A stretch of 29,382 nucleotides of DNA from Candidatus Caldilinea saccharophila (GTDB lineage Bacteria > Chloroflexota > Anaerolineae > Caldilineales > Caldilineaceae): NCBI GenBank assembly GCA_016710365.1, contig JADJVW010000014.1, forward strand, positions 1 to 29,382. Reading direction: 5' to 3'. The position numbers and the translations under genes are program-made. Below the pieces are notes generated by a model, which saw only the letters and a program-made list of their open reading frames with translations, was not told the DNA's origin and searched no databases. Of this stretch, positions 1 through 8,479 are shown piece after piece. Numbering within the stretch: position 1 is the stretch's first letter; each line of letters opens with the position of its first letter.

Positions 1-114
1 AATTCTGGCGCTGCTCAACCAGGGCTATCTGGAGACAATCCCACCCAGGAAACGACGCTCGAAGATATCTTCATCCAGGTGACAGGGAGGACGCTGCCAG
101 ACAGTCGCCTCCAG
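1..114 (+). pseudogene. ABC transporter ATP-binding protein, C-terminal remnant
   Basis: The end of an ABC-2 type ATPase is visible in frame 1: the residues TTLEDIFIQVTGRTLPDS, from about position 52, match the classic C-terminal 'SLEDVF..LTGR' motif of drug- and lipid-export ATPases. The residues just before it (ILALLNQGYLE) are in frame 2, so an indel lies near positions 30-45. The rest of the gene is outside the window. Directly downstream are two decayed ABC-2 permeases in the same direction, which fits a three-gene exporter like the mycobacterial fluoroquinolone exporter. The 3' boundary is approximate because this reading frame runs on to a stop at 226-228. Confidence 0.6.
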
Positions 115-840
115 GCGAAAGCCAGCCTGTGTTGCGACATCCGCCTGGCCCGCGCAACGGCTTCTACTGCGGCCGTCGCCGTTGCAGCCATCACCGGTAA
201 ATGGTGCCATCTGCTGCCACGTGAATGATCTTTGGCATGGCTGTTGCCGTGCGTGATCGTCAATAACCTGATGCGTCATTGGTTTATTTCATGAGCGGGC
301 TGGTGCTGCTGGAAGGAAAGCCGAAGGGTCGATTGGGGGCGCGAATCGTTACGCCGCTGCCCGTAGTGGCGAATATCTGGCAGCCAGAGTGGAAACGTTG
401 GCGCTGCTGCTCCCTGGTCGAGAATCACAGCGGTCGCGTTGGCGGTGGCCCGGCCTCGACTTTCGACCAGACCTGGAAACCGGCATCGTATGCTGACGCG
501 CGCTCTGTCACGTTGGCCGGTTTGTCATCGGTAGCGCGCTATGATACCATCAACTTTGCTTTCTGCTCCCTTCGGTGGAACACGTATTTGCTGCTGGGGC
601 TGCCACTGTTGACCTACTTCGGCATCCGGGCAGGATCCTGTGGTCGCGACGCTGCTGTTGGCGCATCCGTTGCAGCCGATCCTGGTGTTTGCTCAGCGCC
701 GCGGTTGAGCGGCGCCGCCTGCCACGTGATCCTGTGAAAGCTGGCCGCAGGTGCGGCGCGTGGGTGGCGATCTTTGCATGGTGGGCAAATCGGTCCATTT
801 CGCCGCTTCGTCGTGGACAAGGTCAACGCCGGCGATCTGC
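115..840 (+). pseudogene. ABC-2 type exporter permease A, multiply frameshifted
   Basis: No single frame is open, but coding-like segments in alternating frames line up in order: CDIRLA at the start, LLPCVIVNN, FMSGLVLLEG near 285-315, a piece containing VARYDTIN near 530-555, LLLGLPLLTYFGI near 590-625, and a terminal helix GAWVAIFAWWAN near 760-790. The order and wording (arrival at 'LLEG..LGARIVTPL', then 'ARYDTINEFLLPS', then 'LPLLTYFG') resemble permeases of the fluoroquinolone-type ABC exporter family. At least five indels are needed to join the pieces. It sits between the ATPase remnant and a second permease remnant. Family assignment rests on memory of the pattern, not on a search. 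Confidence 0.5.
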
Positions 841-844
841 GCCC

Positions 845-1615
845 GCGTGTTTCCTCAGCCGCGTCCGAGACGGATGTCCGACAGGCGCTGAAACGACGCC
901 TCAGCGCGCTGCGCGCTGCCCCATCGATCGCTACGGCATCGGCGTAATGCTCCACGCCGGATGATCTTCATCCCCTTTGTCATGGCGCTGGCCGTGCGCT
1001 GGAGTGTTGCCGCTGCTCATCTCGGGGCTGCTCAAGCTGAAGCAGCGCTTGACCTTGCGGCCTACTACCCGCCCTTGGTGGGCTACGTGATGCTGCTGAT
1101 CGTGCCGTATTTCTGGGGCGCCATCATCGGCTTTCTCTGCTCGACCAGCACGACGAGCAACGCTGACCGCCTTACGGGTGACGCCGCTTTCTTTGCTGCG
1201 CGGCTATTTGGCCTATCGGCTGCTGGGCGCCCGGCGCTGCTGGCCGCGCTCACGACGCTGCTGGTGATGCAAATCACCGGGTTGTTTGATCTGCCGTGGT
1301 GGGGCTATCCGCTGCTGGCGCTGAGCGTGCGCCGCTGGCGCCGCTGACAACGCTGTCATTGGGCAGCGGCGCGGAGACAAGGTGCGGGGACTGGCGCTGA
1401 TGAAAGGCCGGCATCGTGATCGTCCCGCCGCTGGTTGCCTATTTTCTACCTACAGCCTGGCAAATCCCCTGGCGCTGACGCCAACCTGGTGGCAGCGCAG
1501 ACGTTTGCCAACCGTACGGCGCGCCGCCGGACTGGTGGCTGCTGCTTGTCGGCGGGTTTCTCTATCAAGCGGTGTTGCTGGGATGGCTGGTGCGCCGTTT
1601 TGATAAAACGTTCAC
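845..1615 (+). pseudogene. ABC-2 type exporter permease B, multiply frameshifted
   Basis: The best preserved part runs from the methionine at 961 (MIFIPFVMALAVRW) through YYPPLVGYVMLLIVPYFWGAIIGF to about 1140. It is followed in shifted frames by a 'DQHDEQ..TALRVTPLSL' stretch, LLVMQITGLFDLPWWGYPL near 1257-1315, and WWLLLVGGFLYQAVLLGW followed by RRFDKTFTNK near 1535-1622. These are hydrophobic helices interspersed with the motifs of the second permease of fluoroquinolone-type exporters. At least four small indels break the frame. Together with the two upstream remnants this is one dead, or badly sequenced, exporter operon. The start near 845-870 is only an estimate. Confidence 0.5.
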
Positions 1616-1721
1616 CAATAAAGGGACGTTTGTCACTGGACTTACGCCGGAAAGCGCGCCATGCTGAAACACGCTTTCTCGATTGTTCGTGTCCGGCGCA
1701 TGCAGGATAAACGCACCCAAA

Positions 1722-3492
1722 ATGGCCTCCGACGCATTGGAAGATTCATCGTTTGACGCCATGCTTGCCCAGATTCACCGGCAACAAGCAACAGGCGAAT
1801 GGGAAATAGCGGCCCGACCTGTTTGGCGACGCGCCGTCGATCTGCTGGATCGCCTGACGACGGCTGAACTAGCCGCGCTGTTCGCGCCCTTCCCCAAGCC
1901 GCTGATCCACGGCGCTCACCGACCCTGTGGTTTGTGGCAAGCTTCAAGGAAAGCGCACGGCTTCATGCAGCCCGATAGAGGCATTTACGTGGCTGGAAAG
2001 TCAGCCCAGCCGCGCCATCTGGATCTATCTAGAACTGGCGCGGCTTCACTACTCGCGCGACGAATTCGACCACGTACAACGCTATGTCGATGCGGCGGCG
2101 GCGCTGATGAAACAAAGCGGCGCGCTCGCACTGGCGCACGGCTCCTCTCAACTATGCCGATCGCCAGCCTGTTCGGCGACACCGGCCGGGTGGCGGAAGG
2201 CATGGGCTATGCGCGGCGCGGCGCATCAATATCATCTCCAGCGTAACCATGCCCGTGGTTTCAGAAGCGGTTGACGGTGTGCAGCCTGACTCAACGGGTG
2301 GAGCGTATCCAGTGGCGCTGGGGCTCTCAGCCAGGGCGCGCTTTTACGGATCGGACACCTGGAAAGCGCTGACGCGGGCGCTACTGAACAAGGAAACCCA
2401 TCTGGCCTGGCAGCGGCGTACATCTCGAAACCTTTGGACTGCCCAGACGTGGGTGCGCTTTTCGCAGGGCAGCGACTTCCGCCAACGTCTTTAACGCACT
2501 GGATGGGCAATGTCCTGCGGGCGCAAAGCTTGATATGGACAGGCGTCCACCTAATATGAAATGACGTGGCGGATTGCGACCGAGCACACGCGCGAATTTC
2601 ATCCGCTGGGTCGATGCGCGGCGGCTGGCTGGCTGTGCTGCAAGACCAATATGCCGAAGCGGAATGTTTGATCAAAACAGGGCGCGCCCCGCCGCAAATC
2701 GATGGCCAGACAGTAAGCTTCCAGGTCACTGGGCGAAATTGAGTTGTTGACGGGACGGCGAAAAGAGGCGGAAGAACATCTGTGCAGGTCGCTTGCTTTT
2801 TACCAGCACTCCCAGATCGCCCGGGCGACCTGTGCCAGTTGGGTTTCATCTGGCTTTATCCGCCGGATCAGCCGAAGGGTGCGTTCATCAGCCGTCATCA
2901 AGTTGCTGCGTACAGGGTTGAAATGGTTGGAAAGCGAAGACAACGCCTATTTCCCGCTGTGGTGGCATCAAAGTTGGTGAGCCGGTTGGCGGCGCTGCTG
3001 CAGACCACGCAGAATTTCATGTGGTTGGGACGTCGTTTCTTCCGGCAGGGGTTATCTAGGCGAAGGGGAGTTGCGTGCGCTGCGCCAACTCTGCCTCAAT
3101 CGTGTTTAGCACGGCGCCGAAATTGCCGAACCATCTGGGCGTGCATGGCGTATCACCGCCACACGAAACCGACATCCCACGCTGAAACGGCCGCGGCGTC
3201 GTCACCGACGCCGTTGAGCGCATCATTGCCCCGGGAATGCTGACGCTCCTCTTTCACCGGCTGCGCACCTCGCAGCAACGCGGAACGACAATCCGACTAT
3301 CGTTGCTGTTTTCCTGCCTTCATGCAGGGCGTCGCCACAGGCGCATCGCCTTCAGTTTGGATCTGTCCCTCTCTCAGGCAACCATACTCCCAGATCATCT
3401 ACGAAGGCCTGGGCGTCTCGCGAAAGCACGGCGGCCGCATCGACCAGCGCAACGCACTGCCTGCAACCGCGAACAAGGGGCCGATCGACTAG
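1722..3492 (+). pseudogene. TPR-rich LuxR/MalT-like regulator, heavily frameshifted
   Basis: A long stretch without an intact frame carries helical-repeat-like fragments: LAQIHRQQATGEWEIAAR near 1764, AIWIYLELARLHYSRDEFDH near 2008, LTGRRKEAEEHL near 2744, LLRTGLKWLESEDNAYFPLW near 2903. The last fragment, IIYEGLGVSRKHGGRIDQRN near 3391, looks like the recognition part of a C-terminal HTH and ends at a stop at 3490-3492. TPR-type repeats followed by a C-terminal HTH suggest a MalT-like or similar signalling regulator. Frame changes occur about every 100-250 bases, more densely than anywhere else in the window except the transposase. The family call is tentative; the pieces could also belong to another TPR protein. 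Confidence 0.35.
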
Positions 3493-3576
3493 GACCAACG
3501 GCTGACAATGGGAAACAATAGAACTTTAACCCACGGCGCGCAGAAGCGGTTCAATCAGCGCTCGACTTCGGTAACG

Positions 3577-3707
3577 ATTCAGGCTGGCGAAACATAGACC
3601 ACGGATGGTGCGGGTTGAGCGGATGCCTCCACGGTTCACATCCGTGAAATATCCAGATTTGTCCGTCTAATCCGCACCATCCGTGGCCTATTAGAGCCAA
3701 GCTGAAT
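3577..3707. repeat. long imperfect palindrome between regulator remnant and methyltransferase
   Basis: The arm at 3595-3613 (core CCACGGATGGTGCGG) is repeated in inverse orientation at 3672-3690 with one mismatch. The similarity extends outward imperfectly to 3577 and 3707 (ATTCAG..TGGC against its complement). The centre contains a smaller hairpin, CACGG/CCGTG, at about 3630-3646. It lies between the converging ends of the plus-strand regulator remnant (stop 3490) and the minus-strand methyltransferase (stop 3729), so a bidirectional terminator or a mobile palindromic repeat are both possible. The CGGAT words recall the palindrome at 21555-21633. Confidence 0.75.
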
Positions 3708-3728
3708 AGTCACTGTTTCTGACTCTTC

Positions 3729-4408
3729 TCAGGCAGACGCGCGGGCGCCTTCCGGCGTGTGCAAGCGGATCATCACGGCCCCATCTATCCCCCTGGCGCA
3801 GCACGGGCGCAATGCTCGGCGCGAGGGCAGGGTGCGCGGCCCCTGCGGGCGTTATGGCGCTTTGCGCCGCTCGCCCTTCTCATTGAGCACCGCATCGGGC
3901 AGCGTGTTGTCAGCCAGGATCAACCCGCCCTCGCGCACGAGGTCACGGCTTTTGCAGGTAATCCACATAGCCCTCCTTGTCGGCGTCGATAAAGATCAGG
4001 TCAAACAGGGCTTCGCCGGCCTGCTGCATCGCGGTCAGGGTTGCCAACGCGGGACCGACGCGCACCTCCACCTTGGCGCCCAGCCCCGCCGCGTTCAGAT
4101 TGCGGCGCGCCACCGCGGCGTGATGTTCGTCAAGCTCCAGCGTGATCAGCTTGCCGTCCGCCGGCAAGGCGCGCGCCAGCCAGATCGCGCTGTAGCCGCC
4201 CAACGCGCCGATCTCCAAAATGCGCCGCGCACCACTCATCAACGCCAGCAGGTGCAGCAACTGCCCCTCGCTGGCGGAGATATTGATCGAGGGCAGGCCC
4301 TCCTGCGCCATGGTTGCGCGCGTGGCTCGGAGGAAGGATCATCCTCGACGGCAAGAGTTGGCTGATGTAGTGGTCGTAGTTCTGCATGTCTTTTTCTGAA
4401 GTGCTCAT
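3729..4408 (-). pseudogene. SAM-dependent O-methyltransferase, frameshifted
   Basis: The central 122 residues (minus strand, 4311 to 3943) contain the class I methyltransferase core: RILEIGALGGYSAIWLARAL (SAM-binding motif I), LITLELDEHHAAVARRNL (motif II acidic residue) and LFDLIFIDADKEGYVDYL (motif with the metal-binding DAD of catechol/caffeoyl-CoA type O-methyltransferases). The N-terminus, MSTSEKDMQNYDHYISQLL from the ATG at 4406-4408, is in another frame. So are the downstream parts REGGLILADNTLPDAV and GAVMIRLHTPEG, ending with the TGA at 3729-3731. At least four indels are needed, around 4330, 3955, 3855 and 3785. The start overlaps the stop of the upstream padR by ATGA, so the two were translationally coupled. 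The substrate is unknown. Confidence 0.75.
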
Positions 4409-5052
4409 GCTGGCTGCTCCGTAGCAATGATCGCAATTTTCTGCTGGCATTCCTCGACCGCACCGCGCACACGGCGGATAGTATCCTGCTGCTCCTGAGC
4501 AATCGCCGGACGCAGCCCGCTCCACACAATGCGGTTCAGGTGATCGAGTTCATCTTGTAGAAAGCTGACCTCATGCTGCGTCACTGTCGCCGCCTCCTGG
4601 CCGGACAAGCGCTTCCAGAAAGCGGTCACTTGCTCGGCCTGGCGTCAAGTTCTGTCTGTCCGGCCTCGGTCAGTTGGTACGTCCGCCGCTCGGCTTCTTG
4701 GTTGGCGCCGCACGAACCGCCTGATCTTCGAGATATTGCAAGGTGGGATAGACCGTCCCGGGCCGGGAATGTATTAGCCCGCCGAGCGTTCCTCTAAGAC
4801 CTTGATGATCTCGTAGCCGTGTTTGAGGATTTTGTCTTCGCAGCGGCGTCGAGCAGGATGTACCGTGCATCGCCGCGTGCGCGGGCGCCGCCGCCTCCCC
4901 GCGTCCTCCCACCATCGCCGATCATACCGCATAGCCGACCTCTCTCCTGGCCGGGTAAATTCGTTACTAGCGGTTTCCTCGCCGCCGTGGCGCCGTCTCC
5001 TTGCGCTCGCCATGCCGGTCGTCCGGCTGACTGCTTCCGTAGGTTCTTTCAA
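4405..5052 (-). pseudogene. PadR-family transcriptional regulator, frameshifted
   Basis: Pieces in different minus-strand frames give a PadR winged-helix protein: MRYDRRWWED from the ATG at 4930-4932, then ILKHGYEIIKVLEERSAG, then IHSRPGTVYPTLQYLEDQ (the typical PadR 'P.pGTvYptL..Le' recognition wing), then RAAPTKKPSGGRTYQLTEAG, and a C-terminal helical part of about 74 residues ending EQPA at the TGA 4405-4407. Several indels break the frame. Two starts are possible: the ATG at 4932, preceded by aggagag, or a TTG at 5050-5052 preceded by a perfect AGGAGG at 5063-5068, which adds about 40 basic residues. PadR proteins usually repress their own operon; the downstream partner here is the O-methyltransferase. 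Confidence 0.75.
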
Positions 5053-5152
5053 CTCACTAAATCCTCCTTTTTGTGATGATGAGACTTGCACCCTCTGGGC
5101 GCTGGCCTGTTTTCGGTGGCCGATTGCCTGATGCAGTGCAAGCCATATCGTG

Positions 5153-5239
5153 TTATTACGATATATCGCTATATCATGCGTGGCAGTATAGATAACGGGG
5201 AAATAAATGTCAAATTGGCTTATTACGATATATCGCTAT
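5153..5239. promoter_or_regulatory. duplicated palindromic operator candidate upstream of padR
   Basis: The 20-mer ttattacgatatatcgctat occurs twice, at 5153-5172 and 5220-5239, in the same direction and 67 bases apart. Each copy carries the palindrome CGATATATCG. The block is strongly AT-rich against a GC-rich background and lies 100-190 bases upstream of the nearest padR start candidate (5052). AT-rich dyads of this type are known operators of PadR-family repressors, so autoregulation of padR plus methyltransferase is a reasonable inference. It could also serve the divergent hicA at 5384. Confidence 0.55.
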
Positions 5240-5383
5240 TGATTGGGTAGCAGTAGAGAAACCCCATACATCCACCCACAGGTTGCCGGAGCGGGCCAGG
5301 CAGTTGATGTAGGCTGGCCGTTCCAGGCGGAGACTCGTTCAACTGGCTGGCTTCTCCTGCTAACTTTTAGTACAATGCGTTGA
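5240..5383. other. intergenic stretch with a possible coding remnant
   Basis: Reading the minus strand from about 5339 to 5250 gives a short coding-like run (RLERPAYINCLARSG then NLWVDVWGFSTA) with no start and no extension in either direction. I do not recognise it; it may be a gene fragment or chance. On the plus strand a TACAAT at 5371-5376 could act as a -10 box for the following hicA, but no convincing -35 box is seen. Confidence 0.25.
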
Positions 5384-5633
5384 GTGAAATCGCATAAGAT
5401 ATTGACTAAAATCCTGGGCGGTTCGAAAAATATCGCTTTTGGGGATATGGTGCAGCTTGTAAAAGCTTTTGGTTTTGAGTTGGTGCGCGTCAACGGCAGC
5501 CATCATATTTTTACGCACCCGGCGCTATCCGAGTTGGTGAATCTGCAAGAGGTGCAAGGACAGGGAAAAGCCGTACCAGGTTCGTCAGTTTCTGCGATTG
5601 GTGGAACAGCATAATCTGAAGTTTGAGGAGTAA
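5384..5633 (+). pseudogene. hicA: HicA-type mRNA interferase toxin, one frameshift
   Basis: From a GTG at 5384 the protein reads VKSHKILTKILGGSKNIAFG, then LVKAFGFELVRVNGSHHIFTHP, the HicA fold with the catalytic GSHH histidine, then LVNLQEVQG. The frame is then lost in the run GGGAAAAG near 5567-5575. Removing one A restores the expected ending PYQVRQFLRLVEQHNLKFEE and a stop at 5631-5633. The segment length (250 nt, one more than a multiple of three) agrees with a single inserted base. HicA toxins cleave mRNA and are neutralised by HicB. The restored stop overlaps the hicB start as TAATG, so the pair forms a compact operon. As given, the C-terminal third is altered, and the toxin may be inactive or the base may be an error. 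Confidence 0.8.
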
Positions 5634-5884
5634 TGCGCGATTACCATATCAATATCTTTTACAGCGATGAGGATGATGGGTACATTGCCGATATTCCCGA
5701 CCTGAACGCGTGTTCGGCCTGGGGAAAGACGCCAGCGGAGGCTTTACAAGAATTCGAACAGGCAAAAACGTGTAATGGCTGGGGCGACGTGCCACCGGCA
5801 AACCAATTCACTACCGCAGTATCGCCCCATTATCTATCAATTTACCGGCGCCCGCCTGACGGTCTGCACCACTTTGCCACATAA
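5633..5884 (+). pseudogene. hicB: HicB-type antitoxin, frameshifted C-terminus
   Basis: The N-terminal half is a clear HicB partial RNase H-like domain: MRDYHINIFYSDEDDGYIAD, then IPDLNACSAWGKTPAEALQE. After EQAK the frame breaks near 5770. The expected ending, with residues like LPQYRPIIYQF, is found in another frame near 5808-5840. The start ATG overlaps the restored hicA stop (TAATG) and has GAGGAG just upstream. HicB binds and inhibits HicA and usually represses the operon through a separate DNA-binding part; no such domain is visible in this short version. In its present form the antitoxin lacks its proper C-terminus. The true 3' end is uncertain. Confidence 0.75.
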
Positions 5885-5989
5885 ACTGTCGTTGTGTACG
5901 TTGGTCAGAATCAAGCGGTTCGCCGATCAGGTGACGTCACCCGGATAAGAGTGTGTCGCTCAGGAAAATCCAGGTCGCTTTCCCATTGT

Positions 5990-6034
5990 GCTGTGCGGAG
6001 GGTAGCCCTGCAAGTCGGCTACCCTCCGCACAGC
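5990..6034. terminator. 18-bp perfect hairpin between hicB and the protease
   Basis: Arms 5990-6007 and 6017-6034 are perfectly complementary with a 9-base loop. The arm carries CGGAGGGT, a word also present in the hairpin at 28506-28541. It lies between the converging ends of hicB (+) and the protease (-), whose restored stop is at 6039, so it can serve both strands. There is no clear U-tract. Confidence 0.7.
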
Positions 6035-6038
6035 GTGT

Positions 6039-6925
6039 TCATTTCTGACCGACGGTGACGGTTGCTTCGTGCAAGGCGCCGGCGCGCACAAAGCGCACGG
6101 TCACCGCTTTTTAACGCGCTCACCGGCAGCCAGCGCCCGCAAGTCGTCCACCTGGCGCACCGCGGCGCAACCAGCGTCACCAGCACATCGCCCGGCAGCC
6201 CGCCCTGTGCGGCGGGCATTCGCTTCGACCAGCAACAGCATCAGCGCCGGTCGGCTGGCCCCAGACTTTCCTGCAAGCCGACGTCGGCGCACCGGCTGCA
6301 AACCCACGCCCAGATAACCGCGCGGCATCCGTCCATGCGCCAGGGCGTCTCGACAGCGCCTTTGGGCCGTGGCCGCCGGGATGGTCACGCTGGCCCCGCG
6401 CACCAGCGCCGACGAGTTGACGCCGGCGATCCGTCCATCCGCAGCCACCAGCGGCCCGCCGGAAAAGCCGGGATACATCACGACGTCGGTCTGGAGATAG
6501 CGGTCGATCTCGCCGCCGCCGCCCGTGCGCCACGCCTTGCCCAGCGCGCTGACCACGCCCAGCGTCGCCTGGATACTCTGGCCGGGCCGGCCCAGCGCCA
6601 GGATCAGATGCCCCACGCGCAGCGCCTCGCTATCGACCCAACTGGCGGCGCTCAACCCGCTGCCGACCCGCGCAGGCACCGCCGGAGTCCCGTGCCGGGA
6701 GTCTGGCACGACCAACTCCGCGACTACACTGTCGCCGCCGGGTAGTCCGATACGCAGTTCATCGTCGCGCTCAATGACATGGTTGGAAGTGACGATCACG
6801 CCGTCCGCGCGGTAGATCACGCCGCTGGCGGGCAAGCGGTTGCGCCCCTCGACGCGCACCACGCTGGCGTAACGCTCAGCCAGGCTTGCCATCGCCTCTG
6901 AAACAGCTTGCAATACGTCCGACAT
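6039..6925 (-). pseudogene. Trypsin-like serine protease with PDZ domain (DegP/HtrA-like), frameshifted
   Basis: From MSDVLQ (ATG 6923-6925, preceded by AAGGAG six bases away) the protein shows GVIVTSNHVIERDDELRIGL (catalytic His), QTDVVMYPGFSGGPLVAADG (catalytic Ser in GFSGG) and GRMPRGYLGVGLQPV leading into a PDZ domain. No signal peptide or membrane anchor is seen, so a cytoplasmic location is likely. The stretch where the catalytic Asp is expected (after VVPDSRHG) looks garbled, as if two indels cancel. In the PDZ part, PGDVLVTL, AAVRQVDDLRALAAGERVK and AVTVRFVRAGALHEATVTVG lie in successive frames. A missing A in the run near 6108-6113 explains the last shift and restores a stop at 6039-6041. 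The substrate is unknown. Confidence 0.8.
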
Positions 6926-7115
6926 AGTGGCTCCTTGTGCTCTAAAATTGGGCTGGTGCACCCTGCGCCGCGCCCTTCGTTTGGCTGTGAGAGTGATACG
7001 CTCTCACTATGGCACAGGCTGTGAGCGCGCGGTATCCACCGTTCGGGTAGGGGCCGGAAGCCAGTTTGGGTAGGCGGCGCCCAGCGCTGTCACAACCTCT
7101 TGACGGCTCCGGAGC
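6926..7115. other. upstream region of the protease, no gene seen
   Basis: The stretch holds no convincing coding sequence on either strand. It contains gagagtgatacgctctcac near 6988-7006, a short imperfect dyad (GAGAG/CTCTC) that could be an operator or small hairpin, then unremarkable sequence up to the repeat cluster at 7116. No good -35/-10 pair was recognised for the protease. Confidence 0.3.
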
Positions 7116-7261
7116 TTTTGCAACCGGGGAAAAAATTTTGCAACCGGCCAAAAAATTCCCCCGGTTACAAATGATTCATTACGCAGTGGGAAATGGGACA
7201 TTACGCAGTGGGAAAATCACAATTACGCAGTGGCAAAATCCAATTTTCCCACTGCGTAATT
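7116..7261. repeat. iteron-like cluster: two families of 20- and 22-bp repeats with inverted copies
   Basis: Family A: TTTTGCAACCGGggAAAAAA at 7116-7135 and again at 7136-7155 (20-bp period), followed by an inverted, shortened copy around 7157-7170 (CCCCGGTTACAAA). Family B: cATTACGCAGTGGgAAAa at 7177, 7199 and 7221 (exact 22-bp period), followed by an inverted copy at 7244-7261 that forms an 18-bp hairpin with the third copy (one mismatch). The two motifs resemble each other (TT-x-GCA-x-GG-AAAA). Evenly phased repeats at two helical turns are typical of binding sites for a replication initiator or a cooperative regulator. The cluster sits in the intergenic space between two minus-strand genes, with no rep gene nearby. 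Confidence 0.85.
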
Positions 7262-7495
7262 GTCAAGCGGCGCTCCAGACGCTTTTTCATGCCGTGATAG
7301 AGCCGATTTGCTGCGCTGACGACCCCATTTGGTGGAATGTGCGGCTGAACTAAGAAGCTGTGAAAGAGCCCGCCACGGAAGCCACAAGGGACGCAAAAGG
7401 AAAGCGAAGGGAGGAGAATCGCAGAGACGGCTTCCAGGTGCTGCTTTGTGCTGCTTAGCATACTTTGCGTTTAGGGTTACTTTTCAAACAGCCTC
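7262..7495. other. intergenic stretch downstream of the iteron-like cluster
   Basis: An 86-residue open frame exists on the minus strand, but it runs through the repeat units and shows no recognisable domain, so I do not call it a gene. The segment 7470-7495 (GGGTTACTTTTCAAACAGCC) looks like a simple intergenic or insertion-derived end. Nothing else could be supported. Confidence 0.25.
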
Positions 7496-8186
7496 TTAAA
7501 AGCTGTCGGCCAGCCAGGCAAGCATCATGCGCAGTTGCGCGGCATGACCGGCAGTGCGATAAAAGGCGTGGACGTCGCGCCAGGCGTCGGTATGCGGGGT
7601 GACGTCGGCGTAGGGACAGCCGACGCGTGCGATGAGGTCGGCGTCGTCGACAAGCTCCGCCGACGGCATTCCGTGCGCCAGGGCGGCGCGGCAGGCTTGC
7701 TCCAGCGCATCGAAGTAGGCGATGTTGTCGCGCAGCAGTTGTGGCCCGGCGGCAGTGGGGGCGTGACAGTATAGCACCGTCTTCGCTTCAAACGCGACCA
7801 GCGCGTGCAGCGAGGCGCGCATGAGCGGCAACTCCTCCGCAGTGCGCGCGGCTGGATAGGGCAATTCAGCCGCGTCGCCAGCCAGCAGCGTGGCGATTTC
7901 GGGGATGTAGATCGAGATATGGTCGGGGGTGTGACCCGGTGTGGCGAAAAGCTGCAACGTCAGGTCGCCGCCATCGATGGTCAGTTGCTCGTCAAAGAGC
8001 ACGGTAGGCGGGCTACTCGACCAGCTTCTGCGCGGTCGCCGGGTTGATCAGCGTATCGACGAGGACGACATAACGATCTGTGACGACGATGAAAACCTGC
8101 ACCAGCTCATCGTTGCGGCAGATCAGGATGCGCTCGTCCCAGCCTTGATTAGGCAGCAGGGTGAGGTTGTTGGTATGCGCCATCAT
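7496..8186 (-). pseudogene. Metallo-beta-lactamase-fold hydrolase with internal deletion
   Basis: The N-terminal part starts at the ATG 8184-8186 (AAGGATG upstream) and reads into the MBL fold: LTLLPNQGWDERILICRNDE, then VQVFIVVTDRYVVLVDTLIN, ending in a stop at 8013-8015. The C-terminal part continues at once in another frame (VLFDEQLTIDGGDLTLQLFA) with the third-histidine motif TPGHTPDHISI, the metal-bridging LLAGDAAE and the last histidine YCHAP. Between the two, the segment with the zinc-binding HxHxDH motif, normally 60-90 residues, is missing. The gene therefore carries a real deletion, and the product cannot hold a normal di-metal centre. The substrate class (hydrolase, glyoxalase II-like) cannot be decided. 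It points away from the hicBA module. Confidence 0.75.
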
Positions 8187-8305
8187 GCAGCTTCATCCTT
8201 TGTGATTCTTCTGGCTCACGCTGTGTTAGCAGCAGCATAATTTGGCGCCTGTCCATTTGAAAGCGTTCGCCGCTCGATGACAAAGTAGTAGAGATGGAAC
8301 TGTTG

Positions 8306-8479
8306 CTACTTTTCACCGCTCAATTTTTTGATAATGGATTTTGCCAGATTCTCATTGGGGCGCGGCACTGGCTGACTTTGCTTCGTTTCAGGGTTTGTGT
8401 ACCAATCATGCGCGCCTCCGTGCCGCACCAGCATGGAACCCAATGCTTCGAGGCGCTTGAGCAGGTCACGTCGCTTCAT
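8306..8479 (-). CDS. hicA: HicA-type mRNA interferase toxin (second module), intact
   Basis: A 57-residue protein, MKRRDLLKRLEALGSMLVRH, then GGAHDWYTNPETKQSQPVPR, then PNENLAKSIIKKLSGEK. It has the HicA dsRNA-binding-like fold pattern: an N-terminal helix with KRRDLLKRLE, the G-x-H catalytic histidine (GGAHDWY), and the PVPR..LAKSIIKKL end. Its ATG overlaps the hicB stop as ATGA, so translation is coupled to hicB. It was not in the list of long frames because it is short. The family usually reads 'PRHNEI' before the last helix; three residues seem to be missing here. HicA cleaves mRNA unless bound by HicB. Because hicB is split by an IS upstream, how this toxin is expressed and restrained is an open question. 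Confidence 0.8.
   Translation of the reverse strand: MKRRDLLKRLEALGSMLVRHGGAHDWYTNPETKQSQPVPRPNENLAKSIIKKLSGEK

Noticed and set aside
7116..7261. CRISPR array
   Set aside because: Repeats are only 16-20 bases with about 4-6 bases between them, appear in both orientations and have no unique 30-base spacers or cas genes.
7201..7461. 86-residue minus-strand frame between the protease and hydrolase genes
   Set aside because: It is partly made of the repeat units and shows no conserved motif or ribosome site.
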